In this document: positions 17,720-26,110 of the stretch, piece by piece | Layout: every line of letters begins with the position of its first letter | Numbering within the stretch: position 1 is the stretch's first letter | Source: JAQGMV01 sp035626595 | GTDB taxonomy: Bacteria > Pseudomonadota > Gammaproteobacteria > Burkholderiales > SG8-41 | Length of the DNA: 64,000 nucleotides | Reading direction: 5' to 3' | Assembly (NCBI GenBank): GCA_035626595.1 | Contig: DASPNJ010000149.1 | Coordinates: forward strand, 1 to 64,000 | Position numbers and translations under genes: made by a program | Notes under the pieces: generated by a model | Seen by the model: only the letters and a program-made list of their open reading frames with translations | Databases searched by the model: none | Told to the model about the DNA's origin: nothing

Positions 17720-18095
17720 TCACCGGTTCCGAGATCTCGATCAGATTGCCGTCGGGGTCGCGCACGTAGACCGACCGGATCCGGAATCGTGCGCCGCTGC
17801 GCACGCACGGCCCCTCCTCGATCGGCACCCCGCAGCGTTCGAGATGCGCGATCACCTGCTCGAGCGGCGCGTCGGCGAGAAAACACAGATCGAGCGAACC
17901 CGGGGTCGGCACCCGCGCCTTGATCCCCGCTTCGAAACCGGGCGGATGCACGTTGAACTTGTGCGGGCCGAACCTGAGCGCGATGCGTCCCTCGCCGTAC
18001 GTCTCGCGCGCGCAGCCCAGGACGCGTGTGTAGAAATCGAGGCAACGCTCGAGATCGCGGGTCGTGAGCACGATGTGATCGACGGCGGCAAGCAT
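17712..18095 (-). CDS. VOC family (glyoxalase fold) protein
   Basis: 127 residues with two glyoxalase-type modules: AAVDHIVLTTRDLERCLDFY at the start and LDLCFLADAPLEQV plus VYVRDPDGNLIEISEP at the end. Candidate metal ligands are His in VDHIV and Glu in LIEISEP. The KFNVHPPGFE segment is typical of a subgroup of uncharacterised VOC proteins in proteobacteria. It heads the minus-strand unit with DUF6352, SirB1 and EamA. The tRNA-Arg gene lies 68 nt upstream on the other strand. Confidence 0.88.
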   Translation of the reverse strand: MLAAVDHIVLTTRDLERCLDFYTRVLGCARETYGEGRIALRFGPHKFNVHPPGFEAGIKARVPTPGSLDLCFLADAPLEQVIAHLERCGVPIEEGPCVRSGARFRIRSVYVRDPDGNLIEISEPVNA

Positions 18096-18163
18096 TCAGA
18101 GGTCCTTTGCGGGCGGGAACAGGCGGTGAACGGAAGGCGCTCGGGTAGAATAGCGCGCCCAAC

Positions 18164-18239
18164 GCCCCGGTAGCTCAGTGGATAGAGCAACCCCCTCCTA
18201 AGGGGTAGGTCGGACGTTCGATTCGTCTTCGGGGCGCCA
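18164..18239 (+). tRNA. tRNA-Arg (anticodon CCT)
   Basis: A complete 76-nt cloverleaf including encoded CCA. Acceptor stem GCCCCGG pairs with TCGGGGC (one G-U). The D arm holds TAGCTCAGTGGATAGAGCA. The anticodon stem ACCCC/GGGGT encloses CTCCTAA, giving anticodon CCT. The T loop is TTCGATT. Confidence 0.96.
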
Positions 18240-18335
18240 CTTGAGCCACATGCGTTCCGGGTATCATGACCCGTCCCGGTACACTCCCGACGCATATACT
18301 GCGTTGAACCGGCTATCACGTCCCGAGGAGCCTCG

Positions 18336-18665
18336 ATGAAACAGACTCTGTTCCCGCTCGCCCTGGCGCTCGCGCTCTGCGCTTCGGCCGCCTACGCCGA
18401 AGACATATACCGTTCCGTGATGCCCGACGGCAGCGTCCGGTACGGCGAATCGCCGGCGCCTGGCGCCAAGAGCGTCCGGAAAGTGCCGCCGCCGCCCGCC
18501 TCGACCGGGGTCATCACCATCCGGCCCGAAGAGCGGAATGCGCAGGTGTCGTCCCCGTCGGGACCGGCCGTGAGCGTGCTGCCGGAGAAAGTGCGCCCGG
18601 CCATCCCGCCCGCGGAGCAGGGCTCGAAGGCCGCGCCGGAGGGGCTGCCGAAACGCAGCTACTAG
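18336..18665 (+). CDS. DUF4124 domain-containing secreted protein
   Basis: 109 residues with a signal peptide (MKQTLFPLALALALCASAAY, cleavage near AYA-ED). The mature start EDIYRSVMPDGSVRYGESP is the DUF4124 signature, followed by a proline-rich tail. Such small periplasmic proteins are common in beta- and gammaproteobacteria; function unknown. CGAGGAGCC precedes the ATG, and TATACT at 18295-18300 is a possible -10 box. A strong bidirectional terminator follows. Confidence 0.85.
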   Translation: MKQTLFPLALALALCASAAYAEDIYRSVMPDGSVRYGESPAPGAKSVRKVPPPPASTGVITIRPEERNAQVSSPSGPAVSVLPEKVRPAIPPAEQGSKAAPEGLPKRSY

Positions 18666-18682
18666 AGGCTCGCTGGCCCAAT

Positions 18683-18712
18683 AAAAAAGCCCGCACACAG
18701 CGGGCTTTTTTT
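18683..18712. terminator. Bidirectional rho-independent terminator
   Basis: A-run, stem AGCCCGC / GCGGGCT with loop ACACA, then a T-run of seven. It sits between convergent genes (DUF4124 and the 104-residue protein) and fits both directions. Confidence 0.93.
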
Positions 18713-18734
18713 CGCCGTTCTTGCGACGCAACGC

Positions 18735-19049
18735 TCAGTCGAAGTCCTCGCTGTCCGAGGCCGCGCACTGCTCGCAACGCTCGCCGTAATCGCTCGCTAT
18801 GCGCTCGGCCGCGGCCAGCAGCTCGCGCGTGTTGCCGTTGAATATCTGCACGACGGGATCGAGCGGATCGACCAGGCCCGCGGCAAGGGCTTTGCTCCGC
18901 GCGCTGTGGTTGTGTGCTTTGTACGGTTGTCCGTGAAACGGGCATTCGCGAAGCAGACCGATCGAGATCGCGAAGTCCTCGGCGGCCCACTGCCTCACGA
19001 CCTGCGGATCGCTTTTCTGGGTACCCGCAAGCGGCGCTATCGTGTTCAT
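18735..19049 (-). CDS. Conserved hypothetical protein with Cys pairs
   Basis: 104 residues from the ATG at 19049, preceded by AGGAGGCGG; the longer open frame upstream is not protein-like. The sequence starts MNTIAPLAGTQKSDPQVVRQ and has a short central motif ECPFHGQPYKAHNH, then a helix SARSKALAAGLVDPLDPVV and a C-terminal CEQCAASDSEDFD. The Cys and His residues could bind a metal, but I do not recognise the family. It is convergent with the DUF4124 gene and divergent from the BON-domain gene. Confidence 0.7.
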   Translation of the reverse strand: MNTIAPLAGTQKSDPQVVRQWAAEDFAISIGLLRECPFHGQPYKAHNHSARSKALAAGLVDPLDPVVQIFNGNTRELLAAAERIASDYGERCEQCAASDSEDFD

Positions 19050-19354
19050 ACCGCCTCCTGTTGAAGTTCGTCTGACAAACGTGAGCAAACCCCGTGCCAC
19101 GGTCTCGACTCCAGCGGAGCCGGAAAAACTGCGGCAGGCCAACGACAACGACGCAACCACGCGATCGCCGGCACGAGACCGGCACGTAAATGTTGCTGAA
19201 TCGCGTAAAGCGAATCCGGATTTACGCGTCAAACGAACAGCCCTGTCGCGCCTGCCGGCCACCGGAAGAACTGCCGCTTCGGGGCACAGGCCTTGCACCG
19301 ATCCGTTGCTTGGGCGCGTTATGCGCGTCCCGTTCTTCCATGAAAGGAGCAGCT
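19050..19354. other. Intergenic region between divergent genes
   Basis: 305 nt that must contain the promoters of the 104-residue protein and of the BON-domain protein. I see an imperfect long-range inverted pair CGTAAAT ... ATTTACG (about 19186-19226), and AAAGGAG before the BON-gene ATG. No RNA gene or repeat of families R1-R4 is evident. Confidence 0.4.
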
Positions 19355-20947
19355 ATGGCGGATCGAGATCATTCCTGGGGTCGAGGCGGCCAGCACGAAA
19401 GCTTCGGCGGCCGCGACGAATCGTGGCAGGACCGCGACCGGCAAGGCGGATCGCAAGGCTGGCAACGCCGTTCGGGCTCGCAAAGCGGCCAGCCCGGGCA
19501 GAGCGGGTTCGGCTCGGGCAGCAACTGGCAACATGGCGCCGGCGGCGCGCAGGGGAGCTACGGCTCGCACAGCGGCTACGGCTCTCAGGCCGGTTCGCAG
19601 AGCGGCAGCTACACCGGCGGTGGGGCGTTCGGTTCGGAGCACCCGGGCTACGCGGGCGCGCACGGACCGCACGGCGGCAGCTACGGCGGTGGGCATGAAA
19701 TGCAGGGCGGCAGCTTCGGCGGCGGCTACGGCGCGCAAAGCAGCGGCTACGGCTCACAGGGCGGCTACGGCTCGCAAGCGGGTTACGGCTCGCAAGGCGG
19801 CTATGGTACTTACGGCGCGCAAGGCGGCGGCTCGCAGGGTTACGGCACACATGCAAGCTACGGCTCGCAGGGCCAAGGCGCTTTCGGGCATGGGGGAGGC
19901 CACGACGCGCCCATGGCCACAGGTTACGGCAGCCATGGCTACGGCGGGCAGTCCGGCGGTCAAAGCATGCAGAGCTACGGCGGCCAGGGCGGGTACGGCG
20001 CTCAAGGCGGTTACGGCTCGCAACAGGGCGCGCGCGGCCAGTCATCGGGCGCGAGTGGTTACGAAGGCGGCTCCGGGTATGGATTGCCCGGCGGATACGG
20101 CTCACATACCGAAAGCATGCGCGGCTATGCGGCACAGGGCGGCGGCAGCGGATTCGCATCGCCGGGGAGCTATGGCTCGCAGCACATGGGCGGCGAATTC
20201 GGGGGTGGGCAGCAAGGCGGCTACGGCGGCTCGCAGGGCGGCGGCCAGTCGGGTCAGCAGGCCGGCTACGGCGGATACGGTACGCAGGGTGGCGGGTACG
20301 GATCGCAGTCGAGCTACGCCTCTCACGGCGGCTACGGGTCGCAGGGCGGCTACGGGTCGCAGGGCGGCTACGGCGCTCAAGGCGGATTCGGCTCGCACGG
20401 CGGCTACGGCTCCGCCGGAGGTTCGCAGGAACGCTGGCCGACCGGGCGCGAGGACTGGCAGAGCGGCTGGCAGCAAGGACGCTCACAGCGCCGTGGGCCC
20501 AAGGGGTATCAACGCTCGGATGAGCGCATCAAGGAAGACATCTGCGAACACCTGATGCAGAGCGCCCACATCGACTCGAGCGAAGTCACGATCGAGGTGC
20601 GCGAGGGCAAAGTGTCGCTGGACGGCACGGTGCCGGAGCGCCGGATGAAACATGCGATCGAGGACATCGCGGAAGCCTGTCCCGGCGTGAAAGACGTGGA
20701 CAACAAGGTTCGCGTCGAGCAGGGTTCGCAAAGCGGCTCGTGGGGTGCGGGCGGATCCCAGGGAGGCATGTACGGTTCCGGCCAGTTCGCCGGCAGCACG
20801 GGCTCCGCCGGGACGTCCGGTTCGAGCAGCTTTGGCAGCGCAGCCGGCTCGGAATCGGGCAGCACGGCCTCACGCGGTGCCGGCAGCTCGCAAAGCCTCG
20901 CGGGTCAGAGCACGAGCTCGAGCTCGATGGGCAAAAGCGGCAGCTAG
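19355..20947 (+). CDS. BON-domain protein with a long Gly/Tyr/Ser/Gln low-complexity region
   Basis: 530 residues from the ATG at 19355 (AAAGGAGCAGCT upstream). Residues about 1-375 are a low-complexity tract built from GYGSQGG-, SYGSQ- and YGAQGG-type repeats with few hydrophobic residues. A BON domain follows at about 388-457 (SDERIKEDICEHLMQS, SSEVTIEVREGKVSLDGTVP, CPGVKDVDNKVRVEQG). The tail is Ser/Gly/Thr-rich. BON domains bind phospholipid surfaces and are found in stress proteins such as OsmY. There is no signal peptide. Spaced tyrosines in a Gly/Ser/Gln background resemble eukaryotic prion-like domains of the FUS type. I infer an osmotic- or desiccation-stress role. Confidence 0.85.
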   Translation: MADRDHSWGRGGQHESFGGRDESWQDRDRQGGSQGWQRRSGSQSGQPGQSGFGSGSNWQHGAGGAQGSYGSHSGYGSQAGSQSGSYTGGGAFGSEHPGYAGAHGPHGGSYGGGHEMQGGSFGGGYGAQSSGYGSQGGYGSQAGYGSQGGYGTYGAQGGGSQGYGTHASYGSQGQGAFGHGGGHDAPMATGYGSHGYGGQSGGQSMQSYGGQGGYGAQGGYGSQQGARGQSSGASGYEGGSGYGLPGGYGSHTESMRGYAAQGGGSGFASPGSYGSQHMGGEFGGGQQGGYGGSQGGGQSGQQAGYGGYGTQGGGYGSQSSYASHGGYGSQGGYGSQGGYGAQGGFGSHGGYGSAGGSQERWPTGREDWQSGWQQGRSQRRGPKGYQRSDERIKEDICEHLMQSAHIDSSEVTIEVREGKVSLDGTVPERRMKHAIEDIAEACPGVKDVDNKVRVEQGSQSGSWGAGGSQGGMYGSGQFAGSTGSAGTSGSSSFGSAAGSESGSTASRGAGSSQSLAGQSTSSSSMGKSGS

Positions 20948-20949
20948 AG

Positions 20950-21013
20950 AAAAGTAGTTCGCGGCGCAGCCGCGATAAGCGAGTTTTGCGCCGCAGGCGC
21001 GTCATAGGTTTTT
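20950..21013. repeat. R2-family hairpin repeat, diverged single copy
   Basis: Has the order GTAGTTCGCGGCGCAGCCGCG - ATAAGC - GAGTTTTGCGCCG - CAGGCGCGTCATAGG - TTTTTC, parallel to the two tandem units at 40455-40610 (ATAAGCTACTTTTTGCGCCG ... GGCGCGTCGTAGGTTTTTC). It lies between the BON gene and its terminator. Confidence 0.6.
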
Positions 21014-21015
21014 CA

Positions 21016-21041
21016 GGGCCGGCACGACCGGCCCTTTTTTT
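21016..21041 (+). terminator. Rho-independent terminator
   Basis: Stem GGGCCGG / CCGGCCC, loop CACGA, followed by seven T. It ends the BON-gene transcript just before the protease gene. Confidence 0.92.
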
Positions 21042-21058
21042 GCACTAAGCCGCAGGCC

Positions 21059-22567
21059 ATGCTACGCCGCAACAAGAAAGCGCGCGCCGCGCGCGCCCTC
21101 CTCCCGCTCGTTCTCGCCGCGGTGCTCGCGGCGTGCACCGATACGACGCAGCAAGCGACGCCCGCGCCCGCGCCCGGTGCAGCGATTCCCGAACCGGCGC
21201 CGGCCGGTCAACAGCCGCAACCGAATGCCGCGCAGACACCGCGTGCGCAGGCGAGCGGCCTGCCCGACTTCACGGTGTTGGTGGAACGTCAGGGGCCGGC
21301 GGTCGTCAACGTGGTGACCATGCGTCGCGCGCGCGCAGGCGGCGGCTTCGAGCTGCCGGACGACCCGATCTTCGATTTCTTCCGCCGGTTCATGCCGAAC
21401 CCACCCGAATCGGCGCCCGAGCACCGCGGTCAGGGTATCGGCTCCGGCTTCATCGTCAGCGCCGACGGCTACGTGCTCACCAACGCGCACGTCGTCGCCG
21501 ACTCCGACGAAGTGCTCGTGCGGCTCGCCGACGCCCGCGAGTTCAAAGGAAAGATCGTCGGCGTGGATCTGCGTACCGACGTCGCGCTGCTGAAGGTGAA
21601 CGCGACCGGTCTTCCGATGGTGACGCTCGGCAATTCGGAGAATCTCAAGGTCGGCGAATGGGTGGCGGCGATCGGCTCGCCTTTCGGCTTCGCGAATACG
21701 ATCACGGCCGGCATCGTGAGCGCGAAAGGCCGCTCGCTGCCCGACGAATCGTTCGTGCCGTTCATCCAGACCGACGTCGCGGTGAATCCGGGTAATTCCG
21801 GCGGTCCGCTGCTCAATCTGCGCGGCGAAGTCGTCGGCATCAACTCCGCGATCTACAGCCGCACCGGCGGTTACATGGGCGTTTCGTTCGCGATACCGAT
21901 TGAAGTCGCGCTCGACGTCTCCCGCCAGTTGCAGCAGACGGGCAAAGTTACGCGCGGAAGGCTCGGCGTTCAGATCCAGGCGCTCACGCCCGAGCTCGCG
22001 AAATCGTTCAAGCTGGAGAGCACCAAAGGCGTGCTCGTCGCGTCCGTCGAGCCCGGCGGACCGGCAGCCAAGGCGGGCGTGCAGCCCGGTGACGTGATCC
22101 TCGCGTTCGAAGGCAAACCGGTGGAGAACGCGAACGAGCTGCCGCGCGCGGTCGCCGGGACCAAGCCCGGAACGACTGTCACGCTCGAACTCTGGCGAAA
22201 CGGCGCGCGGCGCCAGGTGAAGGTCACGCTCAGCGAATTTCCCTCCGAAGCGCTCGCGCAAAAAGCGGCGCCGGAAAAACAGGCATCGAACCGGCTCGGG
22301 TTCGGGGTGCGCGAGCTGGCGCCCGCGCAACGTAAGGCGCTCGGCATCGACTACGGGCTCGTGGTGGAAAGCGTATCCGGCCAAAGCGCAGGACAGCTCC
22401 AGCGCGGCGACATCGTCATGGCGGTGAACAACGTGTATTTCAAGAGCGTCGACGAGTTCAATCGGCTCCTGCAGCAGCAGCCGGCGGGCGCCATCGTCGC
22501 ATTGCTCGTGCGCCGCGGCGACGCTGCGCTGTACATCCCGATGCGCGTCGGCGAAGGTCGAAAATGA
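21059..22567 (+). CDS. DegP/HtrA-type periplasmic serine endoprotease with two PDZ domains
   Basis: 502 residues. The N-terminus is basic then hydrophobic and ends AVLAAC, a possible lipobox, so the protein may be lipid-anchored. The trypsin-like domain holds the triad in TNAHVV (His about 144), TDVALLK (Asp about 173) and GNSGGPL (Ser about 246). Two PDZ domains follow: about 300-395 (GRLGVQIQALTPELAKSF) and 410-500 (RLGFGVRELAPAQRKALG). Do-type proteases degrade or refold damaged envelope proteins. No clear Shine-Dalgarno lies before the ATG. The next gene overlaps its stop by 4 nt (ATGA). Confidence 0.93.
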   Translation: MLRRNKKARAARALLPLVLAAVLAACTDTTQQATPAPAPGAAIPEPAPAGQQPQPNAAQTPRAQASGLPDFTVLVERQGPAVVNVVTMRRARAGGGFELPDDPIFDFFRRFMPNPPESAPEHRGQGIGSGFIVSADGYVLTNAHVVADSDEVLVRLADAREFKGKIVGVDLRTDVALLKVNATGLPMVTLGNSENLKVGEWVAAIGSPFGFANTITAGIVSAKGRSLPDESFVPFIQTDVAVNPGNSGGPLLNLRGEVVGINSAIYSRTGGYMGVSFAIPIEVALDVSRQLQQTGKVTRGRLGVQIQALTPELAKSFKLESTKGVLVASVEPGGPAAKAGVQPGDVILAFEGKPVENANELPRAVAGTKPGTTVTLELWRNGARRQVKVTLSEFPSEALAQKAAPEKQASNRLGFGVRELAPAQRKALGIDYGLVVESVSGQSAGQLQRGDIVMAVNNVYFKSVDEFNRLLQQQPAGAIVALLVRRGDAALYIPMRVGEGRK

Positions 22568-23100
22568 AACGCTTCGCCCTGAACTGCCTCGCCTCCGGCC
22601 TCGCCGGGGGCCTGCTCTCGCATCTCGTTTCGTCGGTGCGCAGCCGCGCCGAGCACGGGCGCGGCGGCCTGCCGATGCACGCTGTGAGCCACATCGCATG
22701 GAACGACGACCCGAAGTCGCATCGCGGCGTTCACGCGCACAACTGGGCGATCGGCACCGCGCTGCATCACGGCGCATCGGTATTCTGGGCGGCCTTTTTC
22801 GAGGCGTTCTATGGCCGCGATGCCGAACGCAGCACCGCATCGGCGCTCGTTGGCGGCGCGACGGTCGCAGCGGCCGCGTACGTGACCGACTACCATCTGG
22901 TGTCCGACCGCTTCAAACCGGGATTCGAAGCGCATCTGTCGAACCGCTCGCTGGTCGCGATCTACGCGGCGCTGGCGATCGGGCTTGCTGCGGGGGCGCG
23001 TCTACGCGGGCTTTACCGCCATCAGATAAAAAATCGCGATGAACGCCACGAACGCAGGAATGCCCAGCGCAGTCCACGTACGGTGGTAGCGCCAGAATAA
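22564..23100 (+). CDS. Predicted inner-membrane protein of unknown function
   Basis: 178 residues, start overlapping the protease stop (ATGA), so it is probably translated with it. Hydrophobic segments occur at about 5-25, 85-105 (ALVGGATVAAAAYVTDYHLV) and 130-150 (LVAIYAALAIGLAAGARL). Histidines are frequent in the first half (HAVSHIAW, HRGVHAHNW, ALHHGAS). I do not recognise the family. The last 33 codons run antisense to the end of the DUF2269 gene and are charged and not membrane-like. The true stop may be as given, but this tail looks less constrained. Confidence 0.65.
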   Translation: MKRFALNCLASGLAGGLLSHLVSSVRSRAEHGRGGLPMHAVSHIAWNDDPKSHRGVHAHNWAIGTALHHGASVFWAAFFEAFYGRDAERSTASALVGGATVAAAAYVTDYHLVSDRFKPGFEAHLSNRSLVAIYAALAIGLAAGARLRGLYRHQIKNRDERHERRNAQRSPRTVVAPE

Positions 23101-23466
23101 CGGCGGGAGCGCCGTCCCCTCCTTCACCGCGCGCTCGGCCATGGCGGCCATGCGGATCTGGATCCCCACGACTGGCACCCAGCAGGCCCCGGCGAGCACG
23201 AAGAGCGCGATCGACCATGCGATCCACGGCAGCGAAAGCGGCAGGCCGGCGAGGTGGACGAGATAGAGGCCCGTGACGGGCTGAATGATCGCGGTCGGCG
23301 TCGTGAACAGCCAGTCCGCCCATACGACACGCCGCGTCACCACCGCAATCGCACGCACGTCACCGCTGCGGTTGGTAAAAAACATGTAGAAGGCCGAGCC
23401 CAGTCCCGTGCCGAAGAGCAGCGTGGACGAGAACACGTGCACGAACTTGACGATCAGATATTCCAT
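23002..23466 (-). CDS. DUF2269 family membrane protein
   Basis: 154 residues with four hydrophobic segments. It starts MEYLIVKFVHVFSSTLLFGT and contains RRVVWADWLFTTPTAIIQPV and the C-terminal RTWTALGIPAFVAFIAIFYL, matching DUF2269. The function is unknown; in related bacteria it is found beside the DoxX-fused SDR gene, as here. Its 3' end overlaps the convergent gene 22564-23100 by 99 nt. A short 8-nt tandem repeat lies 16 nt upstream of its start. Confidence 0.85.
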   Translation of the reverse strand: MEYLIVKFVHVFSSTLLFGTGLGSAFYMFFTNRSGDVRAIAVVTRRVVWADWLFTTPTAIIQPVTGLYLVHLAGLPLSLPWIAWSIALFVLAGACWVPVVGIQIRMAAMAERAVKEGTALPPLFWRYHRTWTALGIPAFVAFIAIFYLMAVKPA

Positions 23467-23481
23467 AGTGATCCGGCGACA

Positions 23482-23510
23482 CAGTGATGCAGTGATGCAG
23501 TGATGCAGTA
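23482..23510. repeat. Tandem octamer repeat (CAGTGATG, about 3.6 units)
   Basis: Three exact CAGTGATG units at 23482-23505 followed by a partial CAGTA. It sits between the DoxX-SDR stop and the DUF2269 start on the minus strand, 16 nt before the start codon. Confidence 0.85.
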
Positions 23511-23531
23511 ACCCGTCACTTCGTCACCGCA

Positions 23532-24821
23532 TCACTTCATCACGGGCCGTTCAAGCTCGTGCAGCAACGCGATCGCCGCGAGCATCGGAAGGTTTTTCAC
23601 GACGGGCCCGAACGGATGCAGCCAGTAGTCCGGGAGCCAGATGGCGATGACGAGACTGTACGCGGCGATCAGCACCATCTGCGCGCGCCACAACCAGCGG
23701 CGGTCCCGCAGCACGAAGATCGCGCAACCGAGCGCGAGGTCGATGAGCGCAGCGCCATACAGCGCGATCGCCGCGGCCGTGCCGGTGAGCCCGACGCGCG
23801 CGAGCATCACATAGCTTTCGGACACGGGATAAATGTTCAGCGACACGATCCCGGCAGCGATCCACACCAGCGCGACGCTCACACGCAGGAGCGGCAGCAG
23901 CCAGGCGAGGCGCGCTTCGGTCGCGAGGGCGCGTGCGTTCGCGCGCGGCACGAACGCGTCGATCGGCCGCGGTGCCCGCCCGAGCACCGCGGTGATGCGC
24001 GCCGGGGAACCCACGTTGCCCCGCACGAGCATGCCGAGCGATTCGCTGTCGAGCAGCACGCGCGGCAGCCGGTCGCCGACGCGCGCGGCGAGCCGCACGG
24101 CGCCCATCGGCACCTGAAGGAAGCGCGCCGTCCCGAAGCCGAGTGCGCGCCGGAGCACCTCCAGGAACGCGCGCAGCGTCACGGGCCGCGGCCCGACCGC
24201 GGCGATGCGCTGACGGTCGTGATCGTCCGTCTGCACGAGCCGCACGATCGCCTCGCACAGATCGTCCACGTGTATGGGCTGCACGTGCTGCCCGCCGTCG
24301 CCCGGGAGCGGCACCACCGGCAGCACCGCGAGCTCGGCAAAGAGCAGCGCGCTGCGCCCGCCTTCGCCGAACACGAGCGAAGGCTGCACGATCACCCACG
24401 GCACGGCGAGCGCGGCCAGGCGGTCGTCGCCGTGTTTCTTGGAGCGGTGATAGCGGCTCGCCGCGCGCGCGTCCGCGCCGAGCGCCGAGATCTGCACGAT
24501 CTTGCGCACACCCCCTTCGGCGCACGCCCTGAAGAGCGCGGTCGGCGCATCGACGTGCACGGCTTCGAACGTGGCGCTGCCGCTTTCCCGCAGGATCCCT
24601 ATCGCGTTCACGACCACGTCAACCCCGGCGAGGCGCGGCAGCCAATCGGAGGGCCGGTGATCGCGCGTGTAATCGACTTCGATCGAGCGGCAGTCGCGCG
24701 GCGCGCGCCCGGGACGCGCGCCGCAGATCACCTCCACGCCCGCGGCCTCGAGCGCCGCGCGCAGCCGCCTGCCGATGAAACCGGTCGCGCCGAGGAGCAA
24801 TACGGTGCGCAGCGCGCTCAC
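23532..24821 (-). CDS. SDR NAD(P)-binding protein fused to a C-terminal DoxX-like domain
   Basis: 429 residues. The start is GTG at 24821, overlapping the upstream stop by 4 nt (GTGA) and placing the Rossmann motif LLLGATGFIGRRL near residue 8. The extended SDR part (about 1-300) includes VVVNAIGILRESG, QISALGADARAASRYHRSK and VQPIHVDDLCEAIV. The C-terminal 120 residues are four membrane helices of the DoxX-like type, ending near GPVVKNLPMLAAIALLHELE. Members with this fusion are uncharacterised; a lipid- or quinone-linked role has been suggested for similar SDRs. It is the last gene of the DUF4112 - PLD - SDR block. Confidence 0.88.
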   Translation of the reverse strand: MSALRTVLLLGATGFIGRRLRAALEAAGVEVICGARPGRAPRDCRSIEVDYTRDHRPSDWLPRLAGVDVVVNAIGILRESGSATFEAVHVDAPTALFRACAEGGVRKIVQISALGADARAASRYHRSKKHGDDRLAALAVPWVIVQPSLVFGEGGRSALLFAELAVLPVVPLPGDGGQHVQPIHVDDLCEAIVRLVQTDDHDRQRIAAVGPRPVTLRAFLEVLRRALGFGTARFLQVPMGAVRLAARVGDRLPRVLLDSESLGMLVRGNVGSPARITAVLGRAPRPIDAFVPRANARALATEARLAWLLPLLRVSVALVWIAAGIVSLNIYPVSESYVMLARVGLTGTAAAIALYGAALIDLALGCAIFVLRDRRWLWRAQMVLIAAYSLVIAIWLPDYWLHPFGPVVKNLPMLAAIALLHELERPVMK

Positions 24822-26110
24822 AACTGCGAGCCGAAGAGCGAGACCGCGTGCTCCGAGAGCTTTTCGGTCCAAGGTCGGGCCCGCCACTCATCCAGCGTCA
24901 CGCGCCGCGCGCGTTTCAGATCGGCCTCGAAGATCCTCATCTGCTCGCGCGCGAACTCGCGGTCGTAGACATTGAGGTTCGCTTCGTCGTTCACGGCGAA
25001 GCTGCGATTGTCGAAGTTGGTGGAACCGACCGACGTCCAGAGGCCGTCCACCACCATCACCTTGCAATGGAACATGGTCGGCTCGTACTGGTAGATCTCG
25101 GCACCGGCTTCTAGCAGCTCGCCCCAGCGCGCGCGCGAGGCGCGCCGCACGAGCTCGCTGTCGCTGTGCAGCCCCGGCACGATGATCCTCACGCGCACGC
25201 CGCGCCGCAGCGCCGCCACGATCGTGTTCACTTCCACGTTGTCCGGCACGAAGTACGCCGCCGACAGCGCGATCTCGCTGCGCGCCGCGGCGATCGAGAG
25301 CAGATACATGAGCTGCATGCTGTCGGCGCCGCCGCCGGGCGAGCTCGTGAAGACCTGAGCGCGGTGCGGCCCCGCCGGCTCGAGACGCGGAAAGTACTGC
25401 GGCCCGTGCATGACTTTTCCGGTGACTTCGGTCCAGTTGTCCATGAACGCCGACTGCAGTTGCGCGACGACCGGGCCTTCGACGCGGAAATGCGTGTCGC
25501 GCCAGTGCTGCGGATCCTGCGCGTTGCCGAGCCACTGATCGGCGATGCCGACCCCGCCGGTGAAGCCGATGACGCCATCGACCACGATCGTCTTGCGGTG
25601 GGTGCGGTTGTTGAGCCGCCCGATCTTCAGCGGATGCGGCGGGTTGTAGCGCTCGACTTCGACCCCCGCGCGCTTCATCTGCTCGATGAATTCGTCGTCG
25701 ATCTTGCCGCTGCCGACGCCGTCGATGAGCACGTGCACCTTCACGCCGGCGCGCGCCCGTTCCGACAGCACGTCGGCGAACGCCTTGCCGATGCGTCCCG
25801 ACCAGTAGATGTACATCTCGAACGTGATCGTGCGGCGCGCCCCGCGCAGCGCTTCGAGGATCGCGGGAAAGATCTGGTCTCCGTTCACCAGCGTGGCCGT
25901 CCGGTTGCCGTTCAGGATCGGCGGCCCGAGCATGACGCTCATCGTGCGCACGAACTGCTCGTCTTCGACGCCGTAGAGCGCCGGCACCACGGTATCGACC
26001 TTCTTGTCTCCGATCGACAGATTGAACGCGAGCGCGAGCAGGAGCGCCGTGCCGGCAATCGCGGCGGCGACAGCGGGCCAGCGCTTCCTGATCCGCTTCT
26101 TGCGGGTCAT
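24818..26110 (-). CDS. Cardiolipin synthase-like phospholipase D family protein
   Basis: 430 residues from the ATG at 26110, which overlaps the stop of the DUF4112 gene (ATGA). A basic N-terminus and one membrane helix (about 11-31) are followed by two HKD motifs: HRKTIVVDGVIGFTGG (about 170) and HCKVMVVDGLWTSVGS (about 347). Both catalytic H-x-K-x4-D sets are intact. ClsB/ClsC-like enzymes of this layout join or exchange phosphatidyl groups to make cardiolipin at the inner membrane. The gene is translationally coupled on both sides, with DUF4112 upstream and the SDR gene downstream. Confidence 0.92.
   Translation of the reverse strand: MTRKKRIRKRWPAVAAAIAGTALLLALAFNLSIGDKKVDTVVPALYGVEDEQFVRTMSVMLGPPILNGNRTATLVNGDQIFPAILEALRGARRTITFEMYIYWSGRIGKAFADVLSERARAGVKVHVLIDGVGSGKIDDEFIEQMKRAGVEVERYNPPHPLKIGRLNNRTHRKTIVVDGVIGFTGGVGIADQWLGNAQDPQHWRDTHFRVEGPVVAQLQSAFMDNWTEVTGKVMHGPQYFPRLEPAGPHRAQVFTSSPGGGADSMQLMYLLSIAAARSEIALSAAYFVPDNVEVNTIVAALRRGVRVRIIVPGLHSDSELVRRASRARWGELLEAGAEIYQYEPTMFHCKVMVVDGLWTSVGSTNFDNRSFAVNDEANLNVYDREFAREQMRIFEADLKRARRVTLDEWRARPWTEKLSEHAVSLFGSQL

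Noticed and set aside
19353..20486. Antisense frame in the BON-protein gene
   Set aside because: Low-complexity reading of the repeat DNA; no start signal or recognised domain.
21062..22840. 592-codon minus-strand frame over the DegP-like gene
   Set aside because: Antisense shadow; the plus strand encodes an intact protease with triad and PDZ domains.
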